Below, one piece after another: positions 9,276 through 19,010 of a DNA stretch of 64,000 bases (position 1 is the stretch's first letter; every line of letters begins with the position of its first letter). The notes beneath the pieces were generated by a model that worked only from the letters and a program-made list of their open reading frames with translations, made no database searches and was not told where the DNA came from. Where the stretch lies: contig NZ_CP065938.1 in NCBI RefSeq assembly GCF_025232395.1, positions 1,178,001 to 1,242,000 of the forward strand, in the 5' to 3' direction. Origin of the DNA: Taurinivorans muris. Its GTDB lineage: Bacteria > Desulfobacterota > Desulfovibrionia > Desulfovibrionales > Desulfovibrionaceae. A program made the translations under genes and the position numbers.

Positions 9276-9761
9276 TTATTCCTTTTCCGCTTTATCGGCG
9301 CAACAGCAGTCACATTCGCACAATTCAGTGACTTTGCCGCCGGCTGCTTCGATTTTAGCTTTTGCAGATTGAGTAAAACGATGAGCTTCCACAGTCAACG
9401 CTTTGCTTACGCTGCCGCCGCCTAAAATTTTCACAGGGGCGCCATAGCTGCAAAGACCGCGGCTGTAAATGTCATCAAGAGTAATTTCGGTTTTTCCTTC
9501 AAAGGACGCTTCCAAGCGATCAAGATTGATAACTTCAAATGTCACTTTGAAATCAAAATTCTTAAAACCACGCTTTGGCAAACGACGCTGCAACGGCATT
9601 TGACCGCCTTCAAAGCCAGCTTTTACGCCACCGCCGGCACGGGCATTCTGACCTTTATGGCCTTTGCCTGCTGTATGACCAAAACCGGAACCGTCACCAC
9701 GACCGACACGTTTCCGTGTTTTGCGTTCTTCAGGGAATGGATAAAGTTCGTTAAGTCTCAT
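9276..9761 (-). CDS. rplO: 50S ribosomal protein L15
   Basis: 161 residues. The N-terminal [20 protein letters not shown] and the Gly/Arg-rich extension with [18 protein letters not shown] are typical of L15, a late-assembling 23S rRNA-binding protein. The C-terminus is unusual: it ends in a Cys-rich stretch, [14 protein letters not shown], beyond the end of most L15 proteins. The ATG at 9761 overlaps the rpmD stop (TAATG). Confidence 0.95.
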   Translation of the reverse strand: MRLNELYPFPEERKTRKRVGRGDGSGFGHTAGKGHKGQNARAGGGVKAGFEGGQMPLQRRLPKRGFKNFDFKVTFEVINLDRLEASFEGKTEITLDDIYSRGLCSYGAPVKILGGGSVSKALTVEAHRFTQSAKAKIEAAGGKVTELCECDCCCADKAEKE

Positions 9762-9937
9762 TATTCGCTGACCTCAATTAGGTGTTTTACCTGTTCGATC
9801 ATGCCGCGAACAGCAGCATTATCCTTAAAAGTTTTTACCATTTCACGATGTTTAAGTCCAAGAGCATCAAGAGTTTTCTTTTGAGCAGGCTTGATGCCGA
9901 TGCGACTGCGTACGAGTTTTACTTTAATTTCGGACAT
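9761..9937 (-). CDS. rpmD: 50S ribosomal protein L30
   Basis: A 58-residue protein beginning [20 protein letters not shown], the characteristic L30 ferredoxin-like fold N-terminus. The stop codon overlaps the rplO start by one base, and rpsE lies 14 bases upstream. The position rpsE-rpmD-rplO is the canonical spc order. Confidence 0.94.
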   Translation of the reverse strand: MSEIKVKLVRSRIGIKPAQKKTLDALGLKHREMVKTFKDNAAVRGMIEQVKHLIEVSE

Positions 9938-9951
9938 GGCTATTTTCTCCC

Positions 9952-10455
9952 TTATTTACGAGGAGCTTCAAGCTTCTTGCCACGGATTTCAGAAACTTGT
10001 TCTGCACTGCGTAAAGAAGTAAGCCCTTCCATAGTTGCGCGAAGCACATTATGGGAATTATTTGTTCCAATAGCCTTAGAAAGAACGTCGGTAACACCTA
10101 CGGCTTCCATAACTGCACGAACCGCACCGCCGGCAATGACGCCGGTACCGCGGGATGCAGGTTTCAAAAGCACACGTCCCGCACCAAAACGACCTAAAAC
10201 TTCATAAGGCAATGTTCCGTCAACAAGAGGAACTTTCACCATTGATTTTCTAGCTCTTTCACTAGCTTTACGGAGAGCTTCCGGCACTTCCTGAGCTTTG
10301 CCAAGACCAAAACCAACGCTTCCGTTACCATCTCCAACAACAACAAGGGCACTGAAACTAAAACGTCTGCCGCCCTTCACAACTTTTGCAACCCGGTTCA
10401 AATGGACGATTTTTTCGATAAGACCGGAATCTTGCGTTTCTTGCTTTTGTTCCAT
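9952..10455 (-). CDS. rpsE: 30S ribosomal protein S5
   Basis: 167 residues. The double-stranded RNA-binding-like domain contains [20 protein letters not shown], followed by [20 protein letters not shown] and the C-terminal [17 protein letters not shown]5 contributes to decoding accuracy and mRNA helicase activity at the entry channel. AGGAAAAAAC precedes the ATG at 10455. The gene follows rplR. Confidence 0.96.
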   Translation of the reverse strand: MEQKQETQDSGLIEKIVHLNRVAKVVKGGRRFSFSALVVVGDGNGSVGFGLGKAQEVPEALRKASERARKSMVKVPLVDGTLPYEVLGRFGAGRVLLKPASRGTGVIAGGAVRAVMEAVGVTDVLSKAIGTNNSHNVLRATMEGLTSLRSAEQVSEIRGKKLEAPRK

Positions 10456-10503
10456 GTTTTTTCCTGTACTATGATAGTCAGATTATAGCCTTAAGGCTGT
10501 CCA

Positions 10504-10863
10504 TTAGAACTCTAAGCCACCTTCACGTGCACCGTCGGCGACAGCCTTGATGCGACCATGATAAAGGTAGCCATTGCGATCAAAAACAACTTGAGTGATG
10601 TTTTTTTCTTTCGCAATACGAGCAACTTCTTTGCCAACTTTTTCAGCTCCGGCTTTATTGCAAGCTACTTTATCGCCGTTTTTGGAAAGAACCAACGTAG
10701 AAGCCTGAGCCAAAGTCGAACCAGTCATATCATCAATAATTTGGGCATAAATATGCAAATTAGAGCGAAACACCACCAAACGAGGACGTTCGGATGTGCC
10801 GGAGAGTCGCTTACGAATACGGGTTTTACGCTTCATGCGAACTTCATTTTTAGAAAGCATCAT
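10504..10863 (-). CDS. rplR: 50S ribosomal protein L18
   Basis: 119 residues; [20 protein letters not shown] and the C-terminal [20 protein letters not shown] identify L18, which binds 5S rRNA together with L5. The true start may be the ATG at 10863 or an internal one a few codons later ([10 protein letters not shown]), because the first nine residues are not typical. It lies between rplF and rpsE. Confidence 0.94.
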   Translation of the reverse strand: MMLSKNEVRMKRKTRIRKRLSGTSERPRLVVFRSNLHIYAQIIDDMTGSTLAQASTLVLSKNGDKVACNKAGAEKVGKEVARIAKEKNITQVVFDRNGYLYHGRIKAVADGAREGGLEF

Positions 10864-10874
10864 ATCTACAACCC

Positions 10875-11420
10875 CTATTTGCCCTTAGCACCGGACTTAC
10901 CGGCTTTGCGGCGAATAATTTCATTTTCGTATTTGATGCCTTTTCCTTTATATGGTTCAGGCATACGTAAACGACGAATTTTAGCGCACATTTCACCGAC
11001 CAATTGTTTGTCGATACCAGAAATCGTGAGCTTTGTACCTTCCGCTTTTGCTTCAATACCTTTAGGAAGTTCAACAATAACCGGATGTGAGAAACCGAGC
11101 GCAAGTTCGACAATATTGCCTTTTACGGCAACTTTGTAACCAACGCCGATAACTTCCATAGTTTTTGAAAAACCTTTTGTCACCCCTTCGATACAGTTGG
11201 CCAAAAGGGTACGGCGAAGACCATGCTGCTGAGCAGTAGCTCTGTCTTCGGTATTTTTACGGGTAATAGTCACTTTCTCAGCAGTAACTTCGTAATCCAA
11301 AAGGCCACAAAGCGGAGTTGTCAAAGAACCTTTTGGTCCTTTTACTTCCACTATATCTTGACCCAATTTCACTTCTACGCCTTTAGGAAGAGTGATGGGC
11401 AATTTACCTATTCTAGACAT
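10875..11420 (-). CDS. rplF: 50S ribosomal protein L6
   Basis: 181 residues starting [18 protein letters not shown]. The C-terminal signature [21 protein letters not shown] is conserved in L6, which binds near the sarcin-ricin loop and elongation-factor site. The ATG at 11420 is chosen because AAGGTGG lies seven bases upstream; two extra codons upstream are in frame but less well placed. Confidence 0.96.
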   Translation of the reverse strand: MSRIGKLPITLPKGVEVKLGQDIVEVKGPKGSLTTPLCGLLDYEVTAEKVTITRKNTEDRATAQQHGLRRTLLANCIEGVTKGFSKTMEVIGVGYKVAVKGNIVELALGFSHPVIVELPKGIEAKAEGTKLTISGIDKQLVGEMCAKIRRLRMPEPYKGKGIKYENEIIRRKAGKSGAKGK

Positions 11421-11449
11421 TATCATTCCACCTTGCTAAGTATGTTGGC

Positions 11450-11827
11450 TTACCAAACTTCACAGAGAAGTTCACCACCGCTCTTGCGTTCAAGAGCACT
11501 TGCACCGTCGAGAATACCTTTTGAGGTTGACAAAATACAAATGCCGAGTCCGTTTTGAACACGTGGAATATGGTGGGCGTTTACATAAATGCGGCGACCG
11601 GGTTTACTGATACGGCGTAAACCGTTGATCGCAGGGCGACCTTTGACATACTTCAGCTCAATGGTGATGTTGCGGTCTTCAACCTTAACATCTTCCACAT
11701 AGCCTTCCTGCTTGAGGATGCCAGCTAAAGCTTCCTTCATCTTCGAGCGCGGCACACTTACTTCCTTATGAAGGGCCATGTGTGCGTTGCGGATACGCGT
11801 AAGCATATCGGCAATGGGATCGGTCAT
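11450..11827 (-). CDS. rpsH: 30S ribosomal protein S8
   Basis: 125 residues: N-terminal [15 protein letters not shown] and C-terminal [16 protein letters not shown]...GGELLCEVW are diagnostic. S8 binds the central domain of 16S rRNA and, in E. coli, represses the spc operon by binding its own mRNA. A good AGGAGAAAT ribosome site precedes the ATG. Confidence 0.97.
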   Translation of the reverse strand: MTDPIADMLTRIRNAHMALHKEVSVPRSKMKEALAGILKQEGYVEDVKVEDRNITIELKYVKGRPAINGLRRISKPGRRIYVNAHHIPRVQNGLGICILSTSKGILDGASALERKSGGELLCEVW

Positions 11828-11854
11828 GGGATTTCTCCTAATTTTTATCGCTGA

Positions 11855-12040
11855 TTACCAGCTTGATTTGCGTACTCCGGGCAATTCGCCTTGGAGAGCC
11901 ATTTTTCTAAAACAAATACGGCATAAACCAAAATGACGCATATAGCTTCGTGGACGACCGCAAATTGGACAACGATTGTAACCACGAGTAGAGAACTTTG
12001 GTTTACGAGTAGCTTTAACTTCAAGAGCAGTACGGGACAT
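11855..12040 (-). CDS. rpsN: 30S ribosomal protein S14, zinc-binding (type Z)
   Basis: A short 61-residue S14 with the two CxxC pairs CPIC and CRIC separated by 12 residues, which bind one zinc. This is the C+ form; the longer C- form of about 100 residues (as in E. coli) lacks the cysteines. It is located in the head of the 30S subunit. GGAGTTAGAGT precedes the ATG at 12040. Confidence 0.96.
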   Translation of the reverse strand: MSRTALEVKATRKPKFSTRGYNRCPICGRPRSYMRHFGLCRICFRKMALQGELPGVRKSSW

Positions 12041-12051
12041 ACTCTAACTCC

Positions 12052-12591
12052 TTACTTACGGAAAGGCATACCGAGTTGATCGAGCAACATTTTGCCTTCC
12101 TTGTCCGTGGTTGCGGTTGTAACAATAGTAATATTCAGACCTTTGTTGTTTTCGATACGGTCAGATTCCATTTCCGGAAAAATCATATGTTCTTTGATAC
12201 CAAGGGTAAAGTTTCCGCGACCGTCAAATCCACGGTCAGGAATACCACGGAAGTCGCGAACACGCGGCAAAGCAAAGTTCATAAGCTTATCTAAAAAGTC
12301 CCACATGCGGTCTTTGCGCAAGGTTACGCGAACACCGATAGGCATTCCTTCACGAAGCTTGAACGCCGCAATAGACTTTTTCGCACGGGTTACGACTGCT
12401 TTTTGACCTGCAATGGCGGTTAATTCTTGTACTGCTTCTTCAATGACCTTATTGTTCTGAGCAGCAGTGCCAAGCCCGATATTCAAAGAGACCTTCTCAA
12501 TTCCAGGAACCTGCATTGAAGATTTGTAATTAAATTCTTTTTGCAATACCGGAACAACTTTATCTCTGTAAATAGTTTCAAGACGGCTCAT
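12052..12591 (-). CDS. rplE: 50S ribosomal protein L5
   Basis: 179 residues from the ATG at 12591 ([20 protein letters not shown]), chosen because AGAAGGTG lies just upstream and the codons further upstream are not L5-like. It binds 5S rRNA and forms the A-site finger contact with S13. The conserved [20 protein letters not shown] region is present. Confidence 0.96.
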   Translation of the reverse strand: MSRLETIYRDKVVPVLQKEFNYKSSMQVPGIEKVSLNIGLGTAAQNNKVIEEAVQELTAIAGQKAVVTRAKKSIAAFKLREGMPIGVRVTLRKDRMWDFLDKLMNFALPRVRDFRGIPDRGFDGRGNFTLGIKEHMIFPEMESDRIENNKGLNITIVTTATTDKEGKMLLDQLGMPFRK

Positions 12592-12602
12592 CAAAGCACC
12601 TT

Positions 12603-12926
12603 CTAAAGAGTTTTGTTGCACTTCTTACAGAAGCGAACTTTTTTGTCGTTTTCCATCCTGTACCCGACACGGGTTGGAGTTTGGCAAGATTGGCAAACAA
12701 CCATCACGTTCGATACATGAATAGGCATTTCTTTGTCAACAATACCGCCAGGTTCGCGTTTGTAAGGATTAGGTTTCACATTGCGTTTCGCCATGTTGAC
12801 CTTTTCCACCAATACACGGTCGCTTTTCTTCAAGATTTTCAAAACCTTGCCTACTTTGCCGACTTCCGCGTCTTTACCCGCGATAACTTTAACCACGTCA
12901 CCTTTACGAATACGATATTTATTCAT
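12603..12926 (-). CDS. rplX: 50S ribosomal protein L24
   Basis: 107 residues with an N-terminal KOW motif ([20 protein letters not shown]) and the conserved [10 protein letters not shown]. The C-terminal part has [13 protein letters not shown] and CKKC cysteine pairs that could bind zinc, as in several L24 proteins. An assembly-initiator protein of the 50S subunit. GGAGC precedes the ATG at 12926. Confidence 0.95.
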   Translation of the reverse strand: MNKYRIRKGDVVKVIAGKDAEVGKVGKVLKILKKSDRVLVEKVNMAKRNVKPNPYKREPGGIVDKEMPIHVSNVMVVCQSCQTPTRVGYRMENDKKVRFCKKCNKTL

Positions 12927-12938
12927 ATCACAATGCTC

Positions 12939-13307
12939 CTACAACACTTCAGGCGCGAGGGACACGATTTTCATAAAGTTCATAGCACGAAGTTCACGTG
13001 CTACTGGTCCGAAAATACGGGTACCTACAGGTTCACCTTGCTTGGAAAGAAGCACGGCTGCGTTGGTGTCGAATTTGATATAGGAACCGTCTACCCGGCG
13101 AACTTCTTTAGCGGTACGAACGATAACAGCCTGCATTACATCGCCTTTTTTTACTTTTGCGTGTGGCATCGCGTCTTTTACAGACACCATGATAATGTCA
13201 CCGACAGAAGCGTAACGGCGGTGGGAACCGCCAAGAACTTTAATGCAAGCCACTTCTTTGGCACCGGAATTATCCGCCACTTGAAGTCGAGATTCTACTT
13301 GAATCAT
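12939..13307 (-). CDS. rplN: 50S ribosomal protein L14
   Basis: 122 residues starting [20 protein letters not shown], with the highly conserved [15 protein letters not shown] and the C-terminal [21 protein letters not shown]. It contacts the 30S subunit at bridge B8. AAGAGGAATAAGCC precedes the ATG. Upstream lies an unusual 107-base gap with a long inverted repeat before rpsQ. Confidence 0.97.
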   Translation of the reverse strand: MIQVESRLQVADNSGAKEVACIKVLGGSHRRYASVGDIIMVSVKDAMPHAKVKKGDVMQAVIVRTAKEVRRVDGSYIKFDTNAAVLLSKQGEPVGTRIFGPVARELRAMNFMKIVSLAPEVL

Positions 13308-13333
13308 GGCTTATTCCTCTTAAAAAAATCAAT

Positions 13334-13414
13334 CCTAAAATTTTTCTTCACGCATACTATGCTAATTTTTTCAAAAAGAAAAGCAAAAATATGCGTGAAA
13401 AAAATTTTTTTAGG
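13334..13414. repeat. imperfect inverted repeat between rpsQ and rplN
   Basis: The arms 13334-13356 and 13390-13414 are complementary over most of their length, with a perfect core TTCACGCATA/TATGCGTGAA and AT-rich outer parts, and a central AT-rich spacer of about 33 bases. It fills most of the only long gap in the S10-spc section. The minus-strand transcript could fold into a long hairpin, so it may be an attenuator or processing site, or a very small decayed mobile element. Confidence 0.6.
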
Positions 13415-13681
13415 CTAGATAGCTTTTTCAAGCACAGACACTAAGTGCCAGCGTTTGTTGCGGCTCATTGGTCTGTATTCAACAATTTTAACTTTATCGC
13501 CGATGCCACATTCATTCATCGGATCATGTGCGGTGCATTTTTTACGACGACGCACATATTTACCTAAACGAGGATGTTTTACCAACGTTTCTACACGCAC
13601 AACAATGGTTTTGTCGCTCTTATCGCTGATAACGATACCTACGAGCGTTCTGCCCTTGCGGTGTTCAATTGCGCTAGTCAT
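13415..13681 (-). CDS. rpsQ: 30S ribosomal protein S17
   Basis: 88 residues: RKGRTLVGIVISDKSDKTIV and the C-terminal YRPMSRNKRWHLVSVLEKA are characteristic. It is an OB-fold primary 16S rRNA-binding protein. AGGAGCGTAT precedes the ATG at 13681, eight bases after the rpmC stop. The TAG stop codon lies next to the inverted repeat. Confidence 0.95.
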   Translation of the reverse strand: MTSAIEHRKGRTLVGIVISDKSDKTIVVRVETLVKHPRLGKYVRRRKKCTAHDPMNECGIGDKVKIVEYRPMSRNKRWHLVSVLEKAI

Positions 13682-13689
13682 ATACGCTC

Positions 13690-13884
13690 CTATGCCTTAA
13701 TGCCTTTTTCTGACATCACAGTCAAAACACGGGCAATATCTTTTTTAGTGGCAGGAATTGAGGCGGTTTTTTCAAGCTGTGCGGTTGCATGCTGAAAACG
13801 GAGATTGAAAAGTTCCTGACGAAGAGAAGTCAATTTTTCTTTCAAATCTTTTTCGCTCAATTCACGAATTTCTGTCATTTTCAT
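13690..13884 (-). CDS. rpmC: 50S ribosomal protein L29
   Basis: A 64-residue helical protein: EIRELSEKDLKEKLTSLRQE and LFNLRFQHATAQLEKT match the two-helix hairpin of L29, located at the peptide exit tunnel where trigger factor and SRP dock. AAGGGG precedes the ATG at 13884; a second in-frame ATG follows two codons later. Confidence 0.94.
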   Translation of the reverse strand: MKMTEIRELSEKDLKEKLTSLRQELFNLRFQHATAQLEKTASIPATKKDIARVLTVMSEKGIKA

Positions 13885-13885
13885 A

Positions 13886-14302
13886 TTAGAAAGCCCCTTC
13901 TCTTGTTACAATAACAGTTTTGATAGGCAGCTTGTGGGAAGCACGGATCAAAGCTGTTTTTGCAAGTTCAAGGTCAACTCCCTTGATTTCATAAAGGATA
14001 CGACCAGGTTTCACAGGAGCGCACCAGCCCACCGGAGCACCTTTACCGCTACCTTGACGGGTTTCAAGAGGCTTTGCAGTAACCGGATGATCGGGGAACA
14101 CACGAATCCAAACTTTACCGCCGCGGCGAATATGACGCATCATAGCGATACGGGCCGCTTCGATTTGCTGGCTGGAGAGCTTGCCATGTTCCACCGCTTT
14201 CAAACCGATGTCACCGAAAGCTACGGTAGCACCACGAGTAGCAGGACCACGTAAACGGCCTTTTTGCCATTTGCGGAATTTTATTCTTTTTGGCGCAAGC
14301 AT
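13886..14302 (-). CDS. rplP: 50S ribosomal protein L16
   Basis: 138 residues starting [19 protein letters not shown]; the conserved [20 protein letters not shown] and [20 protein letters not shown] identify L16, which helps position the A-site tRNA near the peptidyl transferase centre. The ATG overlaps the rpsC stop by one base (TAATG). Confidence 0.97.
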   Translation of the reverse strand: MLAPKRIKFRKWQKGRLRGPATRGATVAFGDIGLKAVEHGKLSSQQIEAARIAMMRHIRRGGKVWIRVFPDHPVTAKPLETRQGSGKGAPVGWCAPVKPGRILYEIKGVDLELAKTALIRASHKLPIKTVIVTREGAF

Positions 14303-14943
14303 TATTGTTCCACCTCTTTATCAAGGATTTCACCTTTATAGATCCACACTTTGATACCAATGATACCATACGTGGTGCTAGCTTCGGCAAATCCGTAATC
14401 AATGTCAGCACGAAGGGTTTGCAAAGGAACCTGACCGTCGCGATACCATTCGGAACGTGCAATTTCTGCACCTGCCAAACGGCCGCCGGCAGTAACTTTG
14501 ATACCTTCTGCTCCGAATTTACGAGCCATAGTAACAGTACGTTTCATAGCACGTCTGAAAGCGACGCGGCGTTCCAACTGAGCGCCGATGGCTTCTGCTA
14601 CCAATTGAGCATCGATTTCGGGACGACGAATTTCATTAACTTCAAGTGCAAATTCACGGCCGAATTTTTTCTTGAGATCGCCGCGAAGTTTTTCAATTTC
14701 AGCACCTTTGCGTCCGATGATGATTCCCGGACGGGCTGTTGAAAGAATGAGGCGGATTTTATCGCCGAAGCGTTCAATCTCAATTTTGGAAATTCCTGCT
14801 GCGTAAAGAAGTTTCTTCACATGTTTGCGGATTTTGTGATCTTCGAAAACAAAGGAAGCATAATCTTTTTTACTGTACCAGCGAGAAAGCCAGTTTTTAT
14901 TATATCCGAGCCGGAAGCCGTAAGGATGTACTTTTTGACCCAT
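14302..14943 (-). CDS. rpsC: 30S ribosomal protein S3
   Basis: 213 residues: [18 protein letters not shown] at the start, a KH type 2 domain with [16 protein letters not shown] (about residues 70-85) and a C-terminal domain with [21 protein letters not shown]3 forms part of the mRNA entry channel. It is separated from rplV by four bases. Confidence 0.97.
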   Translation of the reverse strand: MGQKVHPYGFRLGYNKNWLSRWYSKKDYASFVFEDHKIRKHVKKLLYAAGISKIEIERFGDKIRLILSTARPGIIIGRKGAEIEKLRGDLKKKFGREFALEVNEIRRPEIDAQLVAEAIGAQLERRVAFRRAMKRTVTMARKFGAEGIKVTAGGRLAGAEIARSEWYRDGQVPLQTLRADIDYGFAEASTTYGIIGIKVWIYKGEILDKEVEQ

Positions 14944-14947
14944 AACC

Positions 14948-15283
14948 TTACTCCTGTCCTTCCGCGAGAATTACGGTGATGTGGCTGGTGCGTTTGCGAA
15001 TATGCATTGCACGACCTTGTGAGCGTGGCATAAAACGTTTCCAAGTCGGACCTTCGTTGACAATGATGTCTCTGACAATCATTGAGTCGACGTCGATATT
15101 TGATTGGGAAGCATTAGCCAACGCTGAACGAACTACACCATATAAAACACCAGCTGGTTTATTAGGCGTGAATTTAAGCATGTTCAATGCGTCTTCAACC
15201 GGTAAGCCCTTAACGTTTTGAGCAACGAGACGGGTCTTACGAGGAGATACGCGTTGATACTTTGCAATTGCTTTAGATTCCAT
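14948..15283 (-). CDS. rplV: 50S ribosomal protein L22
   Basis: 111 residues. [20 protein letters not shown] and the beta-hairpin with [20 protein letters not shown] are diagnostic. The extended loop lines the peptide exit tunnel, the site of macrolide resistance mutations. Standard order rpsS-rplV-rpsC. Confidence 0.97.
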   Translation of the reverse strand: MESKAIAKYQRVSPRKTRLVAQNVKGLPVEDALNMLKFTPNKPAGVLYGVVRSALANASQSNIDVDSMIVRDIIVNEGPTWKRFMPRSQGRAMHIRKRTSHITVILAEGQE

Positions 15284-15295
15284 GTACGTTACCCG

Positions 15296-15577
15296 CTATT
15301 TTTTTGCTTTGGTTTTCTTGTCAGCAGCGTGACCATAGTAAGTACGAGTTGGAGCAAACTCACCAAGTTTGTGACCTACCATGTTTTCTGTGACAAAAAC
15401 CGGGATGAATTTTTTACCGTTGTGTACGGCAAAGGTAAGGCCAACCATTTCCGGAAGAATAGTAGAGCGACGTGACCAAGTCTTAATAACTTTACGGTCG
15501 CCGGCACTGACTGAAACTTCTACTTTCTTCATGAGGTGGCCGTCAACAAATGGCCCTTTTTTTAATGATCTAGGCAT
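15296..15577 (-). CDS. rpsS: 30S ribosomal protein S19
   Basis: 93 residues starting [20 protein letters not shown], with [20 protein letters not shown] and the C-terminal [20 protein letters not shown]. It sits in the 30S head and bridges to the 50S. Fifteen bases separate it from rplB. Confidence 0.97.
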   Translation of the reverse strand: MPRSLKKGPFVDGHLMKKVEVSVSAGDRKVIKTWSRRSTILPEMVGLTFAVHNGKKFIPVFVTENMVGHKLGEFAPTRTYYGHAADKKTKAKK

Positions 15578-15592
15578 AATGATCGGCTCCTC

Positions 15593-16423
15593 TTACTTCT
15601 GACCGCGGCGCTTTACAATAAGGCGGCTTGAAGGTTTCTTAGGATCACGAGTCTTGTAACCCTTCGTTGGGATACCCCAAGGAGTTACAGGATGACGACC
15701 ACCTGAGCTGCGACCTTCACCACCACCCAATGGGTGATCAACAGGGTTCATCGCAACACCGCGCACCTTTGGACGGCGGGATAACCAACGGTTACGACCT
15801 GCCTTTCCAAGGCTGATATTTTCATGCTGAACGTTGCCAACCTGACCGACCGTTGCGATGCAGGTAAGAAGCACGCGGCGGACTTCACCGGAAGGAAGAC
15901 GCAATGTTGCGTATTTGCCTTCTTTGGCAACCAATTGAGCATAGGTTCCGGCAGCACGGCACATTTGACCGCCGCGTCCCGGATTGAGTTCGATATTATG
16001 TAGATTTGTACCTACGGGAATACGAGCCATCGGAAGAGCATTACCCGGCTTAATATCAGCTTTTTCACCAGCAATGATAGCGTCACCTTGTTTGATGCCG
16101 ACAGGCGCTAAAATATAACGCTTTTCACCGTCGGCATAATGCAAAAGAGCGATACGCGCCGTACGGTTTGGATCATATTCGATATGGGCAACCGTTGCAG
16201 GAATGTCCATTTTATTACGTTTAAAGTCGATAATACGGTATAAGCGTTTATGTCCGCCACCGCGGCGGCGGCTTGTGACGCGTCCGTTATTATTACGACC
16301 ACTTTTCTTTGTCAAACCTTCAGTGAGCGACTTTTCTGGAGTGTTTCTGGTAATTTCAGCGAAATCAGAAACAGTTTGGAAACGACGGCCAGCAGAGGTA
16401 GGTTTTAACTTACGAACTGCCAT
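15593..16423 (-). CDS. rplB: 50S ribosomal protein L2
   Basis: 276 residues. The C-terminal signature [20 protein letters not shown] contains the His important for the peptidyl transferase centre, and the N-terminal [19 protein letters not shown] is typical. It is among the most conserved 50S proteins. The gene follows rplW by three bases. Confidence 0.98.
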   Translation of the reverse strand: MAVRKLKPTSAGRRFQTVSDFAEITRNTPEKSLTEGLTKKSGRNNNGRVTSRRRGGGHKRLYRIIDFKRNKMDIPATVAHIEYDPNRTARIALLHYADGEKRYILAPVGIKQGDAIIAGEKADIKPGNALPMARIPVGTNLHNIELNPGRGGQMCRAAGTYAQLVAKEGKYATLRLPSGEVRRVLLTCIATVGQVGNVQHENISLGKAGRNRWLSRRPKVRGVAMNPVDHPLGGGEGRSSGGRHPVTPWGIPTKGYKTRDPKKPSSRLIVKRRGQK

Positions 16424-16426
16424 GTC

Positions 16427-16717
16427 TTACACTCCCTCGAAGAATTCGATTTTGTCACCTTTAGCAAGGGTAACGTATGCTTTGCGATAGCCAGCGATAC
16501 GACCTTTCACACGGCCAGCACGCACTCTTGCGCGTGGTTTGACCGTTACCACATTCACTTTTACGACCTTAACCTTAAAAGCTTCTTCAACAGCTTTTCC
16601 GATTTCGATCTTATTTGCCTTAGGGTCAACAAAAAAAGCGATTTGCTCAGCGGCTTCACGGAGCATAGTTGCTTTTTCGGTTACCACAGGGCGGAGAAGA
16701 ATCTTGGTATAATCCAT
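16427..16717 (-). CDS. rplW: 50S ribosomal protein L23
   Basis: 96 residues. [17 protein letters not shown] and [20 protein letters not shown] mark L23, the tunnel-exit protein that binds trigger factor and SRP. The ATG at 16717 is preferred to one two codons upstream (16723), because the GAGTGAGGA ribosome site is correctly spaced only for the former. Confidence 0.95.
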   Translation of the reverse strand: MDYTKILLRPVVTEKATMLREAAEQIAFFVDPKANKIEIGKAVEEAFKVKVVKVNVVTVKPRARVRAGRVKGRIAGYRKAYVTLAKGDKIEFFEGV

Positions 16718-16736
16718 TTTCATTCCTCACTCAAGG

Positions 16737-17369
16737 CTATTTAAGACGTGCTTCAAGATGTGACAAGCTTCCTTCGAGAAGAACAACTTGTTTGTGATTG
16801 AGCACTTCGTAAACATTGACCTTGTCTGGCGTTACCACAGTAATGCCGGGGATATTGCGGGCAGCGAGAGCCACGCCGTTATCTTTCAGCATATCATCAC
16901 CAGGGGTAACCACAAGTGCTTTGGTCAAACCAAGAGCTTTTGCAACCGCTGCAAAGTTTTTGGTTTTTGCTTCAGCCAAATCGATGGATTTAACAACCAT
17001 GATGTCGTTATCGGCGACACGGGAGGATAAAGCCATGCGCAAAGCCAAAGTACGCACTTTTTTATTAACTTTAAAACTATAATCACGAGGTTGTGGTCCA
17101 AAAATAATTGCACCGCCGCGCATGATAGGTGAGCGGTTGCTACCTTGGCGGGCATTACCTGTGCCTTTCTGTTTGAAAGGCTTCTTACCACCACCACTTA
17201 CAAACGCACGAGTTTTAACTTGATGAGTACCTGCACGTAAAGCAGCACGATGAGCACGAACAACCAAGTTAAGAATCTCAGGGCGTACCTCTACTTCAAA
17301 TACTTCAGGAGCAAGGCTGATTTCACCTTGTTCTTGTTTCATTTGATCGTAAACTTTCAAAGTAGCCAT
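16737..17369 (-). CDS. rplD: 50S ribosomal protein L4
   Basis: 210 residues. The loop with KKPFKQKGTGNARQGSNRSP (about residues 60-80) is the part of L4 that reaches into the exit tunnel. L4 of E. coli autoregulates the S10 operon through the mRNA leader. GGAGATAAT precedes the ATG at 17369. Confidence 0.97.
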   Translation of the reverse strand: MATLKVYDQMKQEQGEISLAPEVFEVEVRPEILNLVVRAHRAALRAGTHQVKTRAFVSGGGKKPFKQKGTGNARQGSNRSPIMRGGAIIFGPQPRDYSFKVNKKVRTLALRMALSSRVADNDIMVVKSIDLAEAKTKNFAAVAKALGLTKALVVTPGDDMLKDNGVALAARNIPGITVVTPDKVNVYEVLNHKQVVLLEGSLSHLEARLK

Positions 17370-17381
17370 ATTATCTCCTAA

Positions 17382-18011
17382 CTACTGCTTACGTACGAAC
17401 ACAAGACCGTTTTTAGGACCGGGAACGCTGCCTTTCACAAGGATTACTCCTTCTTCCTGACGAACTTCCACAATGGTCAGACCTTGTTCGGTAACTTGTT
17501 CGTTACCCCAATGACCAGCCATTTTTTTACCCTTGAAAACGTGTCCGGGAAAAGTATTGTTACCGATAGAACCTGCGTTACGGTGAACTTTTTCGTTACC
17601 GTGACCGTCTTTGATACCGGCGAAATTCCAGCGGCGCATAACGCCTTGGTAACCTTTACCAACACTTGTTCCGGTTACTTTGATTTTATCGCCAACGCCG
17701 AACATATCGATAGTGAGAACTTCACCAACCTGCTGTGCAGCAGCGTTTTCCAAACGAAGCTCACGAACCGTGCGATAGTTACCTGCGTTAGCTTTGGCAA
17801 AATGCCCTTGCATGGCTTTAGACACATGCTTTTCCTTAGCTTCATCGAAGGCGATCTGAAGAGCATGATACCCATCTTTTTCCGCCGTCTTCACTTGTGT
17901 AATAGGGCATGGTCCTGCCTTGATTACAGTAACAGATACTGCTGAACCGTCACCAGCAAAGATACGGGTCATACCCAATTTACGTCCTAATATTCCCATT
18001 TTCTCAGACAT
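17382..18011 (-). CDS. rplC: 50S ribosomal protein L3
   Basis: 209 residues from the ATG at 18011 ([20 protein letters not shown]). GAGGGG is well placed there, whereas an upstream GTG overlapping the rpsJ stop lacks support. The conserved [18 protein letters not shown] loop reaches the peptidyl transferase centre. L3 initiates 50S assembly. Confidence 0.96.
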   Translation of the reverse strand: MSEKMGILGRKLGMTRIFAGDGSAVSVTVIKAGPCPITQVKTAEKDGYHALQIAFDEAKEKHVSKAMQGHFAKANAGNYRTVRELRLENAAAQQVGEVLTIDMFGVGDKIKVTGTSVGKGYQGVMRRWNFAGIKDGHGNEKVHRNAGSIGNNTFPGHVFKGKKMAGHWGNEQVTEQGLTIVEVRQEEGVILVKGSVPGPKNGLVFVRKQ

Positions 18012-18022
18012 AACGCCCCTCA

Positions 18023-18340
18023 CTAGAGCTTAATTTCCACATCCACGCCGGCTGGTAAGGAAAGCTTACCAAGAGCGTCCACGGTCTGTTGCGTGGGGTC
18101 GAGGATATCCATAAGACGTTTATGAACTCTCATTTCAAACTGTTCACGAGATTTTTTATCTACGTGCACAGAGCGGTTAACCGTGTATTTATGAATATTG
18201 GTGGGCAAAGGAATTGGTCCTGCCACCCCAGCGCCTGTATTGCGCGCTGTATCCACGATTTCCGCCACAGCCTTATCCAGGATGCGATAATCGTAAGCCT
18301 TAAGCTTAATACGGATACGATCACTGCCAACTGTTGTCAT
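18023..18340 (-). CDS. rpsJ: 30S ribosomal protein S10
   Basis: 105 residues: [20 protein letters not shown] and [20 protein letters not shown] are diagnostic. S10 (NusE) is a ribosomal protein and a transcription antitermination factor. The first gene of the cluster, preceded by a leader of at least 100 bases containing three stable hairpins. GGAGATTCGCA precedes the ATG. Confidence 0.97.
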   Translation of the reverse strand: MTTVGSDRIRIKLKAYDYRILDKAVAEIVDTARNTGAGVAGPIPLPTNIHKYTVNRSVHVDKKSREQFEMRVHKRLMDILDPTQQTVDALGKLSLPAGVDVEIKL

Positions 18341-18366
18341 TGCGAATCTCCATTTTAGGCAATTCG

Positions 18367-18439
18367 CTCCGAAAGATACTGAAAATTTCTTTCGGAGTAT
18401 CCACCGCCGGATAACGGCGGCCGGTCAATTATCTTGACC
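18367..18439 (-). promoter_or_regulatory. hairpin-rich leader of the S10 operon
   Basis: Three consecutive hairpins upstream of rpsJ: a 10-bp stem CTCCGAAAGA/TCTTTCGGAG (18367-18397), CCGCCG/CGGCGG (18404-18420) and GGTCAA/TTGACC (18423-18439). None is followed by a T run, so they are not simple terminators. In E. coli the S10 leader binds L4 and controls the operon; a similar role here is only an inference. Confidence 0.45.
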
Positions 18440-18619
18440 ATCAAAAAGAAGCAAACAAAAACTCAGGAAATGCCTGCTCCTCATTCCATACACCTTTGTT
18501 ATCAGACAACGACAAAAACCCTCATGCCATCACATAGGGCGACTTTTTATGATTTTTTCCTTTTGAAAAGAGAAGAGAACCAGCCCCACCCGTTTCGCAA
18601 CAAAAATCCATCATAAAAA

Positions 18620-18890
18620 AATAAAGCCGACCCGGGTTTGCCGATCCTGTCCGATACGAAATAACTTCGTAATAGATAGGTGGTCCCACAGGGATCACGC
18701 ATGCACAAGCCTTTTGCTTGTTGGATAACCTTTCAACCCATAAACCGTTGATTTATGCGTTGTCACGGTTGACAATACCGGCATGGTGACGCCTGTAAAT
18801 GTCAAACGTTTTCAATATGTTGAAAACACATTAAGACAAGCTCAACTTGTCTTTCTCTGCTGTCCAGAGATTGCCTCAAGAAGAGGTGAT
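18620..18890 (+). ncRNA. candidate structured RNA of unknown family
   Basis: Within the 670-base gap between rpsJ and hemW, at least eight short stable hairpins follow one another between 18655 and 18886, for example GTGGTCCC/GGGATCAC (18680-18698), AACCCATAAA/TTTATGCGTT with one mismatch (18735-18761), GTCACGGT with ACCG and GTGAC (18762-18790), GTTTTCAA/TTGAAAAC (18808-18827) and TCTCTG/CAGAGA (18854-18870). One pair is G-U on the plus strand but A-C on the minus strand, favouring plus-strand transcription. No open frame is convincing. I could not match it to tmRNA, RNase P, 6S or SRP RNA. Confidence 0.4.
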
Positions 18891-19010
18891 TTGAATATTT
18901 ACCTATTTTTCTTAGTTCTGTCAACTTTTTTTTAAAAAATTTAATTTTTTTCTTGCCTTAATGCTTAAAATTTATTTTTATTTTTTCATACCACTTCGAG
19001 AAAAAAAATT

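Noticed and set aside
18655-18671. Resemblance to a loxP half site (ATAACTTCGTA)
   Set aside because: Only part of one arm is present, and it is explained by a small hairpin TACGAA/TTCGTA.
18620-18890. Identification of the hairpin region as tmRNA, 6S, SRP or RNase P RNA
   Set aside because: None of the conserved sequence elements of those RNAs is visible on either strand.
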